Shown here: positions 16,717 to 24,886 of the stretch, in pieces
How the letters are laid out: each line of letters starts with the position of its first letter
How positions within the stretch are numbered: the stretch's first letter is position 1
Origin: Pseudobythopirellula maris
Lineage (GTDB): Bacteria > Planctomycetota > Planctomycetia > Pirellulales > Lacipirellulaceae
Direction of reading: 5' to 3'
NCBI RefSeq assembly: GCF_007859945.1
Contig: NZ_SJPQ01000002.1
Coordinates: forward strand, 1,032,279-1,096,278
DNA length: 64,000 bases
Notes under the pieces: model-generated
What the model saw: the letters and a program-made list of their open reading frames with translations, nothing else
The model's database searches: none
Told to the model about the DNA's origin: nothing
Program-made: the position numbers and the translations under genes

Positions 16717-17810
16717 GCCCCGCGGGGCCGACTCGCCGAGAGCAGCTCGGCCAGCGATTGGAGCGCCGCAACAGGCTCTCCGCCCGACGGCGCCGCGATC
16801 GCCTCGGGGGGGTGCTCCCACAACCGCAGCGTCGCCTTGCAGCGCGCGGTGCGGTCGTCGGGCGCGACCCGCACGAGCCCCGGCGGCGGCGGCTGCTCGG
16901 CCGCGCTGATTAGGGCGTTCGATCCGGGGCTCGCCACGACGGGAGTCCCGGCAGCGAGCGACTCGAGCACGGGCGTGGGCTGCGCCCGGCGCCGGGCGCA
17001 CCACAGCATGTCGCAAGCGCTGAGCAGGGCGGGCCAGTCGTCGCGCGGACCGACGAACACTATTTCGTCGGCCACGCGCAGCTGATGGGCGAAACGCCGC
17101 AACGCGCCGAGCTGCGGCCCGGCGCCAACGACCAGCAGCCGCACCTCGCTGGTGAGCCGCAGCAGGTCGATCGCCCACAGCAGCTCCTTGAGCCGCTTGC
17201 CCGGTTTCAACGGTCCGACCGCGGCGATCCATTTCGTCTCGGCGGGCGCGCCCAACTCTTCGGCGAACGCGTTGCGTCGTGTTCGCTTCTGCTCGACCGT
17301 GGCGCCCGGCGCCGCCACGGTGTCGGCGTGCAGAACGACCCGCGACGGCTCGGAAGAGAGCTCCCGCCAGGCGGCGACGACAGCCTCCTCGGGCGTCACG
17401 ACGGCGTCGGCCGCCCCGGCTATCCGCGCGGCTGTGCGGGCTCGACGCCACGAGGCTCGGCCGGGGCCGCCGCGTGCGCAATGGACAACCCGACGCACTC
17501 CCGCCCCGCGTGCGGCTCGCAGGCCGTAGCGTCCGGCGTCGAGGTCCCAGGTAACCACCGCGTCGGGCCGCCCGCAGCGCGTTGACAGGAGCAACCGGGT
17601 GTAGGCGATCGGGTCCGACCCGAACCGCTGGCCAGCCAGCTCCACGGCGACGCCACGGCTAGCAAGCCGATCGGCGACCGGTCCCAACCCACGCAGCGCC
17701 ACGACACGCGACTCCCAACCGGCCGCGGCGAGCGCTTCCGTTTGCCGTTCGAGTTGGGTCGTCGCGCCGCTGTACGCCAATCGCGTAACGACGTGGAGCA
17801 CTTTGGGCAT
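16698..17810 (-). CDS. GT4-type glycosyltransferase
   Basis: A 370-residue protein with the two-domain GT-B layout. The N-terminal domain begins KVLHVVTRLAYSGATTQLER, the usual glycine-rich start of GT4 enzymes. The C-terminal domain has AAVGPLKPGKRLKELLWAID, LLVVGAGPQLGALRRFA, IVFVGPRDDWPALLSACDML and the nucleotide-sugar motif PTPVLESLAAGTPVVAS, in which the family Glu is present. The sugar donor and acceptor cannot be told. The ATG at 17810 gives the expected start. It overlaps the small convergent gene by 19 bases. It likely acts in exopolysaccharide or cell-surface glycan synthesis. Confidence 0.88.
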   Translation of the reverse strand: MPKVLHVVTRLAYSGATTQLERQTEALAAAGWESRVVALRGLGPVADRLASRGVAVELAGQRFGSDPIAYTRLLLSTRCGRPDAVVTWDLDAGRYGLRAARGAGVRRVVHCARGGPGRASWRRARTAARIAGAADAVVTPEEAVVAAWRELSSEPSRVVLHADTVAAPGATVEQKRTRRNAFAEELGAPAETKWIAAVGPLKPGKRLKELLWAIDLLRLTSEVRLLVVGAGPQLGALRRFAHQLRVADEIVFVGPRDDWPALLSACDMLWCARRRAQPTPVLESLAAGTPVVASPGSNALISAAEQPPPPGLVRVAPDDRTARCKATLRLWEHPPEAIAAPSGGEPVAALQSLAELLSASRPRGAQLAVS

Positions 17811-17862
17811 CGGCGTGGCGCCTCCCTGCGGACACCCCCTCCCCCGTAGAGGAGGGATGAGG

Positions 17863-18369
17863 TTAAGCCGCCTTCGCTTTGACGGGCGCCTCGACGTGGC
17901 TGAAGTTGGGCTCGCGGCCCTCGTACGCACGGTACAGGTCGAGGATCGCCTTCTTGAGCGTCTCGGCCGACGCCGGCTCGGCCGACTGCTTGGTCTTCAT
18001 CGCCGCCACGATCACCGCGTGCGCCGCCTTGAGCTTCTTGCCGTACTCCGGGTCGTCCGCCTTGATCCGCTGCGCCATGAAGTACTGGGCGATGATCTCT
18101 TGGACGTTGCTCGCGTGGTCCTCTTTGGTCGAGACCCAGCGGGCCAGCTGGTTGTGGCCGTTCGCGTCGTGCGTGCCGGAGAGCTCGCCGATTTGGGCGA
18201 TCGCCTTGGTGATCGTCTCGGTGTCTTCGAGCATTTCCTGGAAACGCCGCTCGTCGCCGTAGATGCCGCAAGGCACCTGGCAGTGGGCCGTGGCTTGGCG
18301 GGCGGCCGCGGACATCGAGGAGGCCGCCAACACGAAGAGAGCGATACGCATCGCGTTTTGGGTGGTCAT
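17863..18369 (-). CDS. sodN: Nickel superoxide dismutase
   Basis: A 168-residue precursor of the nickel-containing superoxide dismutase, which converts superoxide to hydrogen peroxide and oxygen. The diagnostic nickel hook HCQVPCGIYGD is complete: His29 becomes residue 1 of the mature enzyme, with C30 and C34 as thiolate ligands. Preceding it is a 28-residue leader with a hydrophobic core (IALFVLAASSMSAAARQATA) ending in an A-x-A-like site, which looks like a secretion signal rather than the short propeptide of Streptomyces SodN. The four-helix body follows (YFMAQRIKADDPEYGKKLKA). No SodX-type peptidase gene is next to it. Its own promoter is likely (see 18448-18476). Confidence 0.95.
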   Translation of the reverse strand: MTTQNAMRIALFVLAASSMSAAARQATAHCQVPCGIYGDERRFQEMLEDTETITKAIAQIGELSGTHDANGHNQLARWVSTKEDHASNVQEIIAQYFMAQRIKADDPEYGKKLKAAHAVIVAAMKTKQSAEPASAETLKKAILDLYRAYEGREPNFSHVEAPVKAKAA

Positions 18370-19006
18370 CTTGCTGCCGTTACTGGTTAGGAGGTAGTCG
18401 GATTGAACGACGCCGGGACAAGCGGACGTCACGCGCGACATCTGACGAATGTAGACGAGCCGCCTCTGAGCGGCAAACTGGGCAGGGGCCGCCAACCGGC
18501 GCCCCCTAGGAGGCGTAATCCCCCGCCCCAGAAGGGGGTGGGAGTGCGACCGTCCGCGAGATTCGGTCGATTGCCGTAAAGTTGCCTGAAAACGCATTGA
18601 ATCCGCCCGTTCCCGGGGCGAACAATAACGCAGTCGCACCACGTAGGAACAACGTCCGTGGACGATTCGGCCCTCAACTTGCTTATCACCGGGCGAAGAC
18701 GAACGCACCCATCGGATGCGAAGCTGCGTTGCGAAACAGCGACAGGCACACGGAACAAGCGGCGATCGGCGTCGCACCTAGCGGATCTCGCCACGGAAAG
18801 AACGCCTTTTAGAGGCGGCGTTCGGCGCGGTCTGCGTTTGAGACTGTCTAGCCATGTTATTGCTCAGCCCCATCACGCCCTTCCTACGGCGTGGCTCGCT
18901 TCGCGGCGGTCGCGCCAGTGACCCTCACTCTCCGCCTGCCAGTTTGTGGCGGTTCGCCAAATCGCCTCAGCAAGAGGCCCGGCTGGCCGGTTCGGCTGGC
19001 CACGGT
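18370..19006. other. Intergenic region between sodN and a small membrane gene
   Basis: Divergent gap of more than 600 bases. Contents seen: a candidate sodN promoter, a C/G-run palindromic stretch near 18480-18545 similar to GC-rich repeats elsewhere, and an AACGCC/GGCGTT stem at 18801-18822. An ATG at 18854 could extend the next gene, but the translated extension looks non-coding. No RNA gene was recognised. Confidence 0.45.
18448..18476 (-). promoter_or_regulatory. Possible sodN promoter
   Basis: Reading the minus strand, TTGCCG (18471-18476) and TACATT (18448-18453) are separated by 17 bases. Four of six bases match in each box. Transcription would start near 18441, leaving a leader of about 70 bases. 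This is a pattern match only, in GC-rich DNA. Confidence 0.35.
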
Positions 19007-19378
19007 ATGGCGCTGGGTGGGGTCCGCTCGCCGACAACGTCCGCGCCGACGCTCCTGCCGGGAGACCTGCTGCGTGCCGCGGCGCGGCTCACAACGCTCG
19101 GCGTCTATCTGGCGCTGCTCGCCGCCGGGGCGGTGACTTTGGGTGGTTGGCTGCTGTCGGTCCTGGGCGTGGCGGGGGCGGCCGCTTCGATCGGCTGTTT
19201 GTTGTTGCTGAGTGGCTATTACGTCTCTTGGATCGACGAGTTGGTTGGCGTGGCGATCTCGACCGTTGGCCTGCTTCTGCTCGCCCCGTCGATCGCCTTG
19301 TGGAAACTCGCGCTGCTCGCCCTGCCGCCGATGCTCTTCTTGGCGAGCACGCTGCGGCGCCGCGGCGACTGCAAATAA
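19007..19378 (+). CDS. Hypothetical small membrane protein
   Basis: A 123-residue protein with three predicted membrane helices (TTLGVYLALLAAGAVTLGGW, AAASIGCLLLLSGYYVSW, ALWKLALLALPPMLFLAS) and a basic end RRRGDCK. Function is not recognised. The start is uncertain: an ATG at 18854 would add 51 residues of low-quality sequence, and neither start has a clear ribosome site. It is convergent with the flavoprotein gene, 23 bp away. Confidence 0.5.
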   Translation: MALGGVRSPTTSAPTLLPGDLLRAAARLTTLGVYLALLAAGAVTLGGWLLSVLGVAGAAASIGCLLLLSGYYVSWIDELVGVAISTVGLLLLAPSIALWKLALLALPPMLFLASTLRRRGDCK

Positions 19379-19401
19379 CACGGCCGCGGGGCTTGCCGCA
19401 T

Positions 19402-20640
19402 TCACACGCTCTCGCCCGCCAGCGCGCCGGTGGCGAACGCGGCGGTGAAGTTGTAGCCGCCGATCGGGCCGTCGAGATCGAGCACCTCGCCGGCGAAGTG
19501 CAGCCCCGGCGCCAGTCGGCTCTCCAAGGTCTTGGGGTTCACCTCGGCGAGCGTCACGCCGCCGGCCGTCACCTCCGCCTTCTTAAAGCCGAGCGAGCCG
19601 CTCAGCGCGACCGGCGTCCGTTTGATCGCCTCGATCAGCCGCGATCGCTCCCCCTTGGCGAGCTCCGCCAGGTTGCGGTCGCGCGGCGTGCGGGCGTGGT
19701 CCAGCAGCGCCTCGGCGAGCCGCTTCGGCAGCCACTCCGACACGAGCCCCAGCACGCCGCGGCGCCCCTCGGCGGCGGCGTTATCGGCGATCTGATTCGT
19801 CAGGTCTTCTTCGCTGCTGGCGGGGAGGAAGTCGCACCGCAGCCGCCAGCCGCCCGCTTGGGGGCGCTCGGTCACGGCGCGGCTCACGTCCATCACGGCT
19901 GGCCCCGACAGGCCGAAGTGGGTGAACAGCAGCCCGCCGCGCCGCTCGGCGAGCGGCTTTTTTTGATCGTCGCAAACGACGCTCACGCGAACGTCGTCGA
20001 GCGTCACCCCTTTGAGCTCCGCGAGCCATGGCTCGGCCGAGGTGAGCGGCACGAGCGACGGCCGCGGCTGCACGATCGTGTGCCCGAAGTGGCGGGCCCA
20101 GGCGTAGCCGTCGCCCACCGTGCCGCACCCCGGGTAAGACTGCCCCCCGACGCAGATGATGAGCTTGTGCGTTCGCAGCTCTCGCCGGGCGGTCCGTACG
20201 ACGAAGCCGTCGTCGCGGCGGTCGACTTCGAGCGCCGGCTCATCGAGCGCTAGCTCGGCGCCGCTGCGGGCGAGCATCGCGAGCAGCGTGCGCTGGACGT
20301 CGAGCGCGCGGTCGCTCACCGGAAAGACCTTGCCCGTGGCCTCGACCTTGGTGGCGAGCCCCTCGCCCTCGAACATCGCGACCAGCTCGTCCGGCCCCAA
20401 CCGCCCGAGCGCGGGGTAGAGGAACCGCTTGCCGGCGCCAAACGCCTCGGCGATCTCGCGCCGGTCGCAACTCTGCGTGAGGTTGCAGCGTGTGCCGCCC
20501 GACATGAGGATCTTGACCCCCGCCTTGCGGTTCTTCTCCAGCAGCAGCGTGCGCCGGCCGCGCAGGGCCGACCGCTCGGCGGCCAGCAGGCCGGCGGCGC
20601 CGGCGCCTAGCACGATGGTGTCCCAGGGAGGGTCAGGCAT
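19402..20640 (-). CDS. HI0933/BaiN-family flavoprotein
   Basis: A 412-residue NAD(P)/FAD-dependent oxidoreductase of the HI0933-like family. It has the dinucleotide-binding start TIVLGAGAAGLLAAERSA, the family signature KILMSGGTRCNLTQ, and the later VGGQSYPGCGTVGDGY and C-terminal ESRLAPGLHFAGEVLDLDGP with GGYNFTAAFATG. Members bind FAD and are often annotated as aminoacetone oxidase or flavoprotein, but the physiological substrate is mostly unknown. Length is typical. It stands alone, divergent from the PEP-CTERM gene. Confidence 0.92.
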   Translation of the reverse strand: MPDPPWDTIVLGAGAAGLLAAERSALRGRRTLLLEKNRKAGVKILMSGGTRCNLTQSCDRREIAEAFGAGKRFLYPALGRLGPDELVAMFEGEGLATKVEATGKVFPVSDRALDVQRTLLAMLARSGAELALDEPALEVDRRDDGFVVRTARRELRTHKLIICVGGQSYPGCGTVGDGYAWARHFGHTIVQPRPSLVPLTSAEPWLAELKGVTLDDVRVSVVCDDQKKPLAERRGGLLFTHFGLSGPAVMDVSRAVTERPQAGGWRLRCDFLPASSEEDLTNQIADNAAAEGRRGVLGLVSEWLPKRLAEALLDHARTPRDRNLAELAKGERSRLIEAIKRTPVALSGSLGFKKAEVTAGGVTLAEVNPKTLESRLAPGLHFAGEVLDLDGPIGGYNFTAAFATGALAGESV

Positions 20641-20746
20641 CGGGGTATTCTGTCAGTATATGGTGGGACACGGAGGTGAGATCCAGTAGTATAGATCCAT
20701 CTCATATGGGTAGTTTTCAAAGTATTAATCGAAGAATGCCGCCATA

Positions 20747-22489
20747 ATGTCCCTTCGTCTGACACCCGCCATCGGCTCCTTGATCTGGTTCCTGTGCGCT
20801 GCGGTCGCCATGGCCGAATTCACCGTTAGCGGGGTGATCGATCCGCAAACCGCACCGACTAATCCTTGGTTTTGGGAACTCGATGAGACCTTGTGGGTCG
20901 GAGGCCGTGAGGACTTTTACTACTATAGCTACCCCAGCCCAGACCCGAGAGCGAGCGTGGTTGTGGATGGCGGTTCGCTGTTAGCCACCCGTAGCTTGAT
21001 GATTGGCGCTGCCCCGGGCTGGATCGCCGAGATGACCATAACGGGCCACGGCACTAAGGTGGCGACCGAATGTTGTGGAAGCCGAAATGGCGATGTCGTT
21101 GTCGGTGGTGAGGGGAACGGTCGCTTGTTGGTGGATGATGGGGCTTGGTTGCATTTGAGCGACGGAGCCTCGCTGCAGGTTCACGACCGCGCCGAGATCC
21201 GCGGCGACACCACTTTGGTTACGCTCGACGGCGAGATCATCCTGTCGGGGCTCGGGACGGAGTTGGTTGTCTCAGACGGCGCCAAGGTTCGCTCGGTTGG
21301 CGGCAATTCTTCCAACCTCTCGATGTATGACTACAGCAGACTCACCATCACAGGCCAAAACTCCGTTCTGGAAGTCGATGGCGCTTTCGAGATCGGCTCC
21401 GAACACCAGTTACTCGTCGGGGCTGGCATCGCGATCGAAAATGGCGCTGCATTCTACTCTTACAGCAATAGCCCTTCGGTGATCCGGTATGGCTCGGAGC
21501 TATCGCTCGACGGCGGAACGGTCTTCAACCAACAAGATCTCACTCTCGCGGGAACGTTAAGCGGACACGGCTTGGTTACGGCTCACAAGAATTTCTTGCT
21601 GGAAGTCGGCCAAACAGGCCGCATCGAAGCTGGCGTCGATGAAACACTCGGGCTTGTGAAACGAGTGCATAACGAGGGGGCTGCTTTCGCCAAGGGAGGG
21701 GAGATCGCTTTCCACGACGAGTACACCGGCTACGAAGGCTCTGAAATCACTCTGCAGGAAGGCGCCGTCCGCTTCGACAAAGATCACCCAGCACGGCATG
21801 CCGGAGTGCTGGTCGCGCTGGCTGGTTTGAATCACGTGCATGGAGACTTCGAGAGCGAGGCGCCCGGCTCCGTTGTCGTAGCGAACGACGCGCTGCTCAC
21901 TTTTCACAATGATCTCGTCAGCCGCGGTGAGGTTCGAGTAATGGGAGGGGGGGCATTGCTCGTGTACGGAGACGCCGAGTTTGAATCGGGAAACCTGTTC
22001 GCAACCGTCAACAGCAGCGATTCGCCAATCGTGGTGCTGGGCGACTTGAACATCCATGGGCAACTCAACGTTGGGCTTGGGATCGCGCTCGATGAAATCG
22101 AACCCGGATTGAGTTTCAAGCTTGCCGAGGCCGGCGGCATCACCGGCGCGTTCGACTCGCTCGACCTGCCAAACCTGCCCGGCACGCTCGCCCTCACGCC
22201 CGAGGTGACCGACACGAGCTTCGCGCTGCGGGTCGTCGACCTGGCGGTCGAGTTGCCGGGCGACTTCAACGGCGACGGCTCGGTCGACTCCGCCGACTTC
22301 ACCGTTTGGCGGGACGGCCTCGAGCTGGGGCTCTACCACCAGCAGGACCACGCCGTGTGGGTCGAGAACTTCGGGATGACGTTCGCCTCGGTCAGCGCGG
22401 CTTCGGTCCCCGAGCCTTCGGCTTGCTTGATGCTGCTAGCGGCGACCGTCGGCTTGCCGCGGCGGCGTGCGTTAAGAGCGCACTCCTGA
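20747..22489 (+). CDS. PEP-CTERM protein with dockerin-like segment
   Basis: A 580-residue secreted protein. A signal peptide (IGSLIWFLCAAVAMAEF) is followed by about 420 residues of short beta-strand repeats of the autotransporter/beta-helix type (GNGRLLVDDGAWLHLSDGAS, LVVSDGAKVRSVGGN, SELSLDGGTVFNQQDLTLAG). Next comes a dockerin-like calcium loop (GDFNGDGSVDSADFTVWRDG) and the C-terminal sorting signal VPEPSACLMLLAATVGL with a basic tail (PRRRALRAH). The tail directs export and anchoring by an exosortase system. Base composition is visibly lower in GC up to about 22130 and then rises sharply, so the passenger and the C-terminal module look like different origins. Confidence 0.88.
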   Translation: MSLRLTPAIGSLIWFLCAAVAMAEFTVSGVIDPQTAPTNPWFWELDETLWVGGREDFYYYSYPSPDPRASVVVDGGSLLATRSLMIGAAPGWIAEMTITGHGTKVATECCGSRNGDVVVGGEGNGRLLVDDGAWLHLSDGASLQVHDRAEIRGDTTLVTLDGEIILSGLGTELVVSDGAKVRSVGGNSSNLSMYDYSRLTITGQNSVLEVDGAFEIGSEHQLLVGAGIAIENGAAFYSYSNSPSVIRYGSELSLDGGTVFNQQDLTLAGTLSGHGLVTAHKNFLLEVGQTGRIEAGVDETLGLVKRVHNEGAAFAKGGEIAFHDEYTGYEGSEITLQEGAVRFDKDHPARHAGVLVALAGLNHVHGDFESEAPGSVVVANDALLTFHNDLVSRGEVRVMGGGALLVYGDAEFESGNLFATVNSSDSPIVVLGDLNIHGQLNVGLGIALDEIEPGLSFKLAEAGGITGAFDSLDLPNLPGTLALTPEVTDTSFALRVVDLAVELPGDFNGDGSVDSADFTVWRDGLELGLYHQQDHAVWVENFGMTFASVSAASVPEPSACLMLLAATVGLPRRRALRAHS

Positions 22490-22564
22490 TAGCCGTAGCG
22501 TTGTTTTCGCCGTATCGACGCCGAATCACACCGCCACTCACGCTACGCATCGGTGCGATTCGCA

Positions 22565-23020
22565 CTAGGCCGGCGACTCGCACGCCCGCTTGAGGTCCGA
22601 CAGGTCCGACTCGACCGCCTTGCGCATGCCGCCGCCGACCAGCAGCCCGGCGATCGGCGACGCGAGCTTGGCGAAGATCGTCTTGGCGCGCCACAGCATC
22701 TCGAACCCCACATCGGTCGCCCCCTCGCCTGCGGGCGTGAAACGCAGCGTCGACGCAAACGCGCAGCCGCACGACTCGCCCTCCACCGTGTAGCCGGTGG
22801 GAGGCCCGCAACGAGTCACGGTGAGCTCCTCGGTCGACTGGTGGTTCATCATCGTTCGCGTCTCACGCCACACGGTTCCCACGCCGAACGGCCCGTCGGT
22901 GACCACCTCGATGCGGTCGATGCCCGACACTCGCTCGGCGGCGTGCTCCAGGTCCGTGGCGACGGCCCACACCCGCTCGGGTGGGGCTTCGATCCGCTGG
23001 GTCGCGTGGATTGGGCGCAT
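22565..23020 (-). CDS. SRPBCC-family (polyketide cyclase/START-like) protein
   Basis: A 151-residue protein with the SRPBCC helix-grip fold. It starts IHATQRIEAPPERVWAVATD, continues with FGVGTVWRETRTMMN and a long C-terminal helix (AGLLVGGGMRKAVESDLSD). Family members bind hydrophobic ligands in a deep cavity; no specific ligand can be assigned. The ATG at 23020 is chosen because the longer frame enters the repeat element at 23044. Confidence 0.8.
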   Translation of the reverse strand: MRPIHATQRIEAPPERVWAVATDLEHAAERVSGIDRIEVVTDGPFGVGTVWRETRTMMNHQSTEELTVTRCGPPTGYTVEGESCGCAFASTLRFTPAGEGATDVGFEMLWRAKTIFAKLASPIAGLLVGGGMRKAVESDLSDLKRACESPA

Positions 23021-23043
23021 CGATTCCTGCCTGCAAACTGATG

Positions 23044-23151
23044 AATGGGACGCGGATGAACGCGGATCAAGCGGATACACGCGGATTCAGTTTACTGTTT
23101 TATCTGCGTGGATCTTTTTTAATCCGCGACGATCCGCGTCCCATTCTTCTC
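23044..23151. repeat. Inverted repeat, GGACGCGGATGAACGCGGAT family, copy 1
   Basis: The left arm, starting GAATGGGACGCGGATGAACG, is matched in reverse by the right arm ending CCGCGTCCCATTCTTCTCA. The same core recurs at 33924-34079. The element fills most of the gap between the SRPBCC gene and the oxidoreductase and touches the end of the latter. It has no coding features. Confidence 0.85.
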
Positions 23152-24793
23152 ACAATCGGTCGCGCAGGATCTCCGTCGCGGCGTTCTTGCCGCAGGCGCC
23201 CATCACGCCGCCGCCGGGGTGGCTCGCCGCGCCGCACAGGTAAAGACCTTTGAGCGGCGTGCGGTGGTCGGCCCAGCCCGCCACGGGCCGGAAGCAGTAA
23301 AGCTGGTTGGCGTTCATCGCCCCCTGCATGATGTTGCCCCCCGTGATGCCGTACACACGCTCCAGGTCGAGCGGGCTGAGGACCTGGCGGTGCTCGATCG
23401 CGGCGGGGACGTTGGGGGCGTACTCGGCGAGCTTGGCGACGCAGCGGTCGGCGAAGTCTTCCTTGATGTCGTCCCAGCTCCCTTCCTTCAGGTTGAACGG
23501 GGCGTATTGGACGAACATCGACAAGATGTGTTTGCCGGGCGGGGCGATCGTGTCGTCGACGCTCGTCGCCATTGTGGCCTCGAGGATCGGCTCCTCGGCC
23601 GGTCGGCCGGCGCGGGCGTCTTCGTAAGCGCGCTCCAGGTAGTCGAGGCTCGGGCCGACGTGCATCGTGCCGTGGTGCTGCGGGGCGACCTCGCCCGGCT
23701 TCGACGGCCGGGCGCTCCAGTTCGGCGGCTCGGCGAGCGCGAGGTTGATCTTCATCGACGCCGACGCGTAGTCGATGTTCGCCACCGCGCTACGGAACTC
23801 ATCGGGCAGGGCGCTCGGCTCGAGGAACCGCTCGAACGTCAGGTGGGCGTCGACGCTCGACGCCACGATCGGCGCCTCGAGCAGCGAGCCGTCTTCGAGC
23901 GTCACGCCCGTGGCCCGCGCCGATGAGCCGGCGGCTGCGGTGTTGATCGCGCGGACGGGCGCCTCGCGACGAATCTCGACGCCGAGCTGCTCGCAGGTCT
24001 TGGCCAGGGCGGTCGACAGCGCGCCCATGCCGCCCCGCACGTAGCCCCACACGCCGCGGGCGCCGCCCGCCTCGCCCATCACGTGGTGGAGCAGCACGTA
24101 GGCGCTGCCGGGCGAGCTGATCGACAGGAACGCGCCGATGATGGCGTCGGTCGCCAGCGTCGCCTTGAGCACCTCCGACTCGAAGTGCCGCTCGAGGATC
24201 GGGCGCGCCGCGCCCGTGAGCAGCTCGACGGCGGCCGGCTGATCGGCGCCGAGGCGTTTCATCGCCCGGTGCATGGCCCACAGCTTGCGCGTGTCGCGGA
24301 GCTTCTTGCCCCAACCGATCCGGCGCCAGCTGGCGGGCAGCGGCAGCGGGTCGGGCGCCGCCTCGCTGAGAACCGGCTCGAGCACATCGGCCACACGCTC
24401 GAGCAGCGACTCGTACTTGGGAAACGCCTCGGCGTCCTTCGTGCTGAACTGCGAGATCTCGCGGTGGTTGAGCCCCGCCTCGGGGCCCATCAGCAAGCTG
24501 CGGCCGTCGGGCAGTGGCGTGAACGAGCTCGGCGTGCGCGGCAGCACCGCGAGGCCGTTCTCCTTGAGCTTCAGGTCTTTGACAATCTGCGGCAACAGCA
24601 GGCTGATGACGTAGGCGGCGGTCGACACCTTGTAGCCGGGCCAGAGCTCCTCGGTCGTGGCGCAGCCGCCCAGCACGTGGCGCCGCTCGAGCACGCAGAC
24701 GCGTTTGCCCGCCTTAGCCATGTAGGCGGCGCAGACCAAACCGTTGTGTCCGCCACCGATCACGATCGCGTCGTAGGAGCCGCCCTTGCTCAT
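23150..24793 (-). CDS. Phytoene-desaturase-like FAD oxidoreductase (PYROXD2-like)
   Basis: A 547-residue flavoprotein of the CrtI/PYROXD2 superfamily. The Rossmann start is DAIVIGGGHNGLVCAAYMAK with VCVLERRHVLGGCATTEE just after, as in the carotenoid desaturase family, and the C terminus has LYLCGAASHPGGGVMGACG. Length and the N-terminal signature match the PYROXD2-like branch of unknown substrate better than true phytoene desaturases. There is no carotenoid gene cluster around it, so a carotenoid role is not supported by context. A palindromic repeat lies at each end. Confidence 0.88.
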   Translation of the reverse strand: MSKGGSYDAIVIGGGHNGLVCAAYMAKAGKRVCVLERRHVLGGCATTEELWPGYKVSTAAYVISLLLPQIVKDLKLKENGLAVLPRTPSSFTPLPDGRSLLMGPEAGLNHREISQFSTKDAEAFPKYESLLERVADVLEPVLSEAAPDPLPLPASWRRIGWGKKLRDTRKLWAMHRAMKRLGADQPAAVELLTGAARPILERHFESEVLKATLATDAIIGAFLSISSPGSAYVLLHHVMGEAGGARGVWGYVRGGMGALSTALAKTCEQLGVEIRREAPVRAINTAAAGSSARATGVTLEDGSLLEAPIVASSVDAHLTFERFLEPSALPDEFRSAVANIDYASASMKINLALAEPPNWSARPSKPGEVAPQHHGTMHVGPSLDYLERAYEDARAGRPAEEPILEATMATSVDDTIAPPGKHILSMFVQYAPFNLKEGSWDDIKEDFADRCVAKLAEYAPNVPAAIEHRQVLSPLDLERVYGITGGNIMQGAMNANQLYCFRPVAGWADHRTPLKGLYLCGAASHPGGGVMGACGKNAATEILRDRL

Positions 24794-24813
24794 CGTTGCC
24801 CTGTCTTAAAAGT

Positions 24814-24882
24814 GAACCACGGACCACACGGATGTCACGGATTCGGAATTCATATCCGTGCCCATCCGTGTGATCCGTGGTC
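24814..24882. repeat. Inverted repeat with ACGGATCACACGGAT motif
   Basis: Two 29-base arms (24814-24842 and 24854-24882) are near-perfect reverse complements: GAACCACGGACCACACGGAT on the left, mirrored by ATCCGTGTGATCCGTGGTC on the right. The element fills the gap between the Wza-like gene and the flavoprotein. It differs from the GGACGCGGAT family but shares the style of alternating CGGAT words. Confidence 0.85.
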
Positions 24883-24886
24883 AAGA

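Noticed and set aside
23150-24793. Carotenoid phytoene desaturase (crtI) as a specific call
   Set aside because: Motifs fit the broader PYROXD2-like branch and no carotenoid genes are near.
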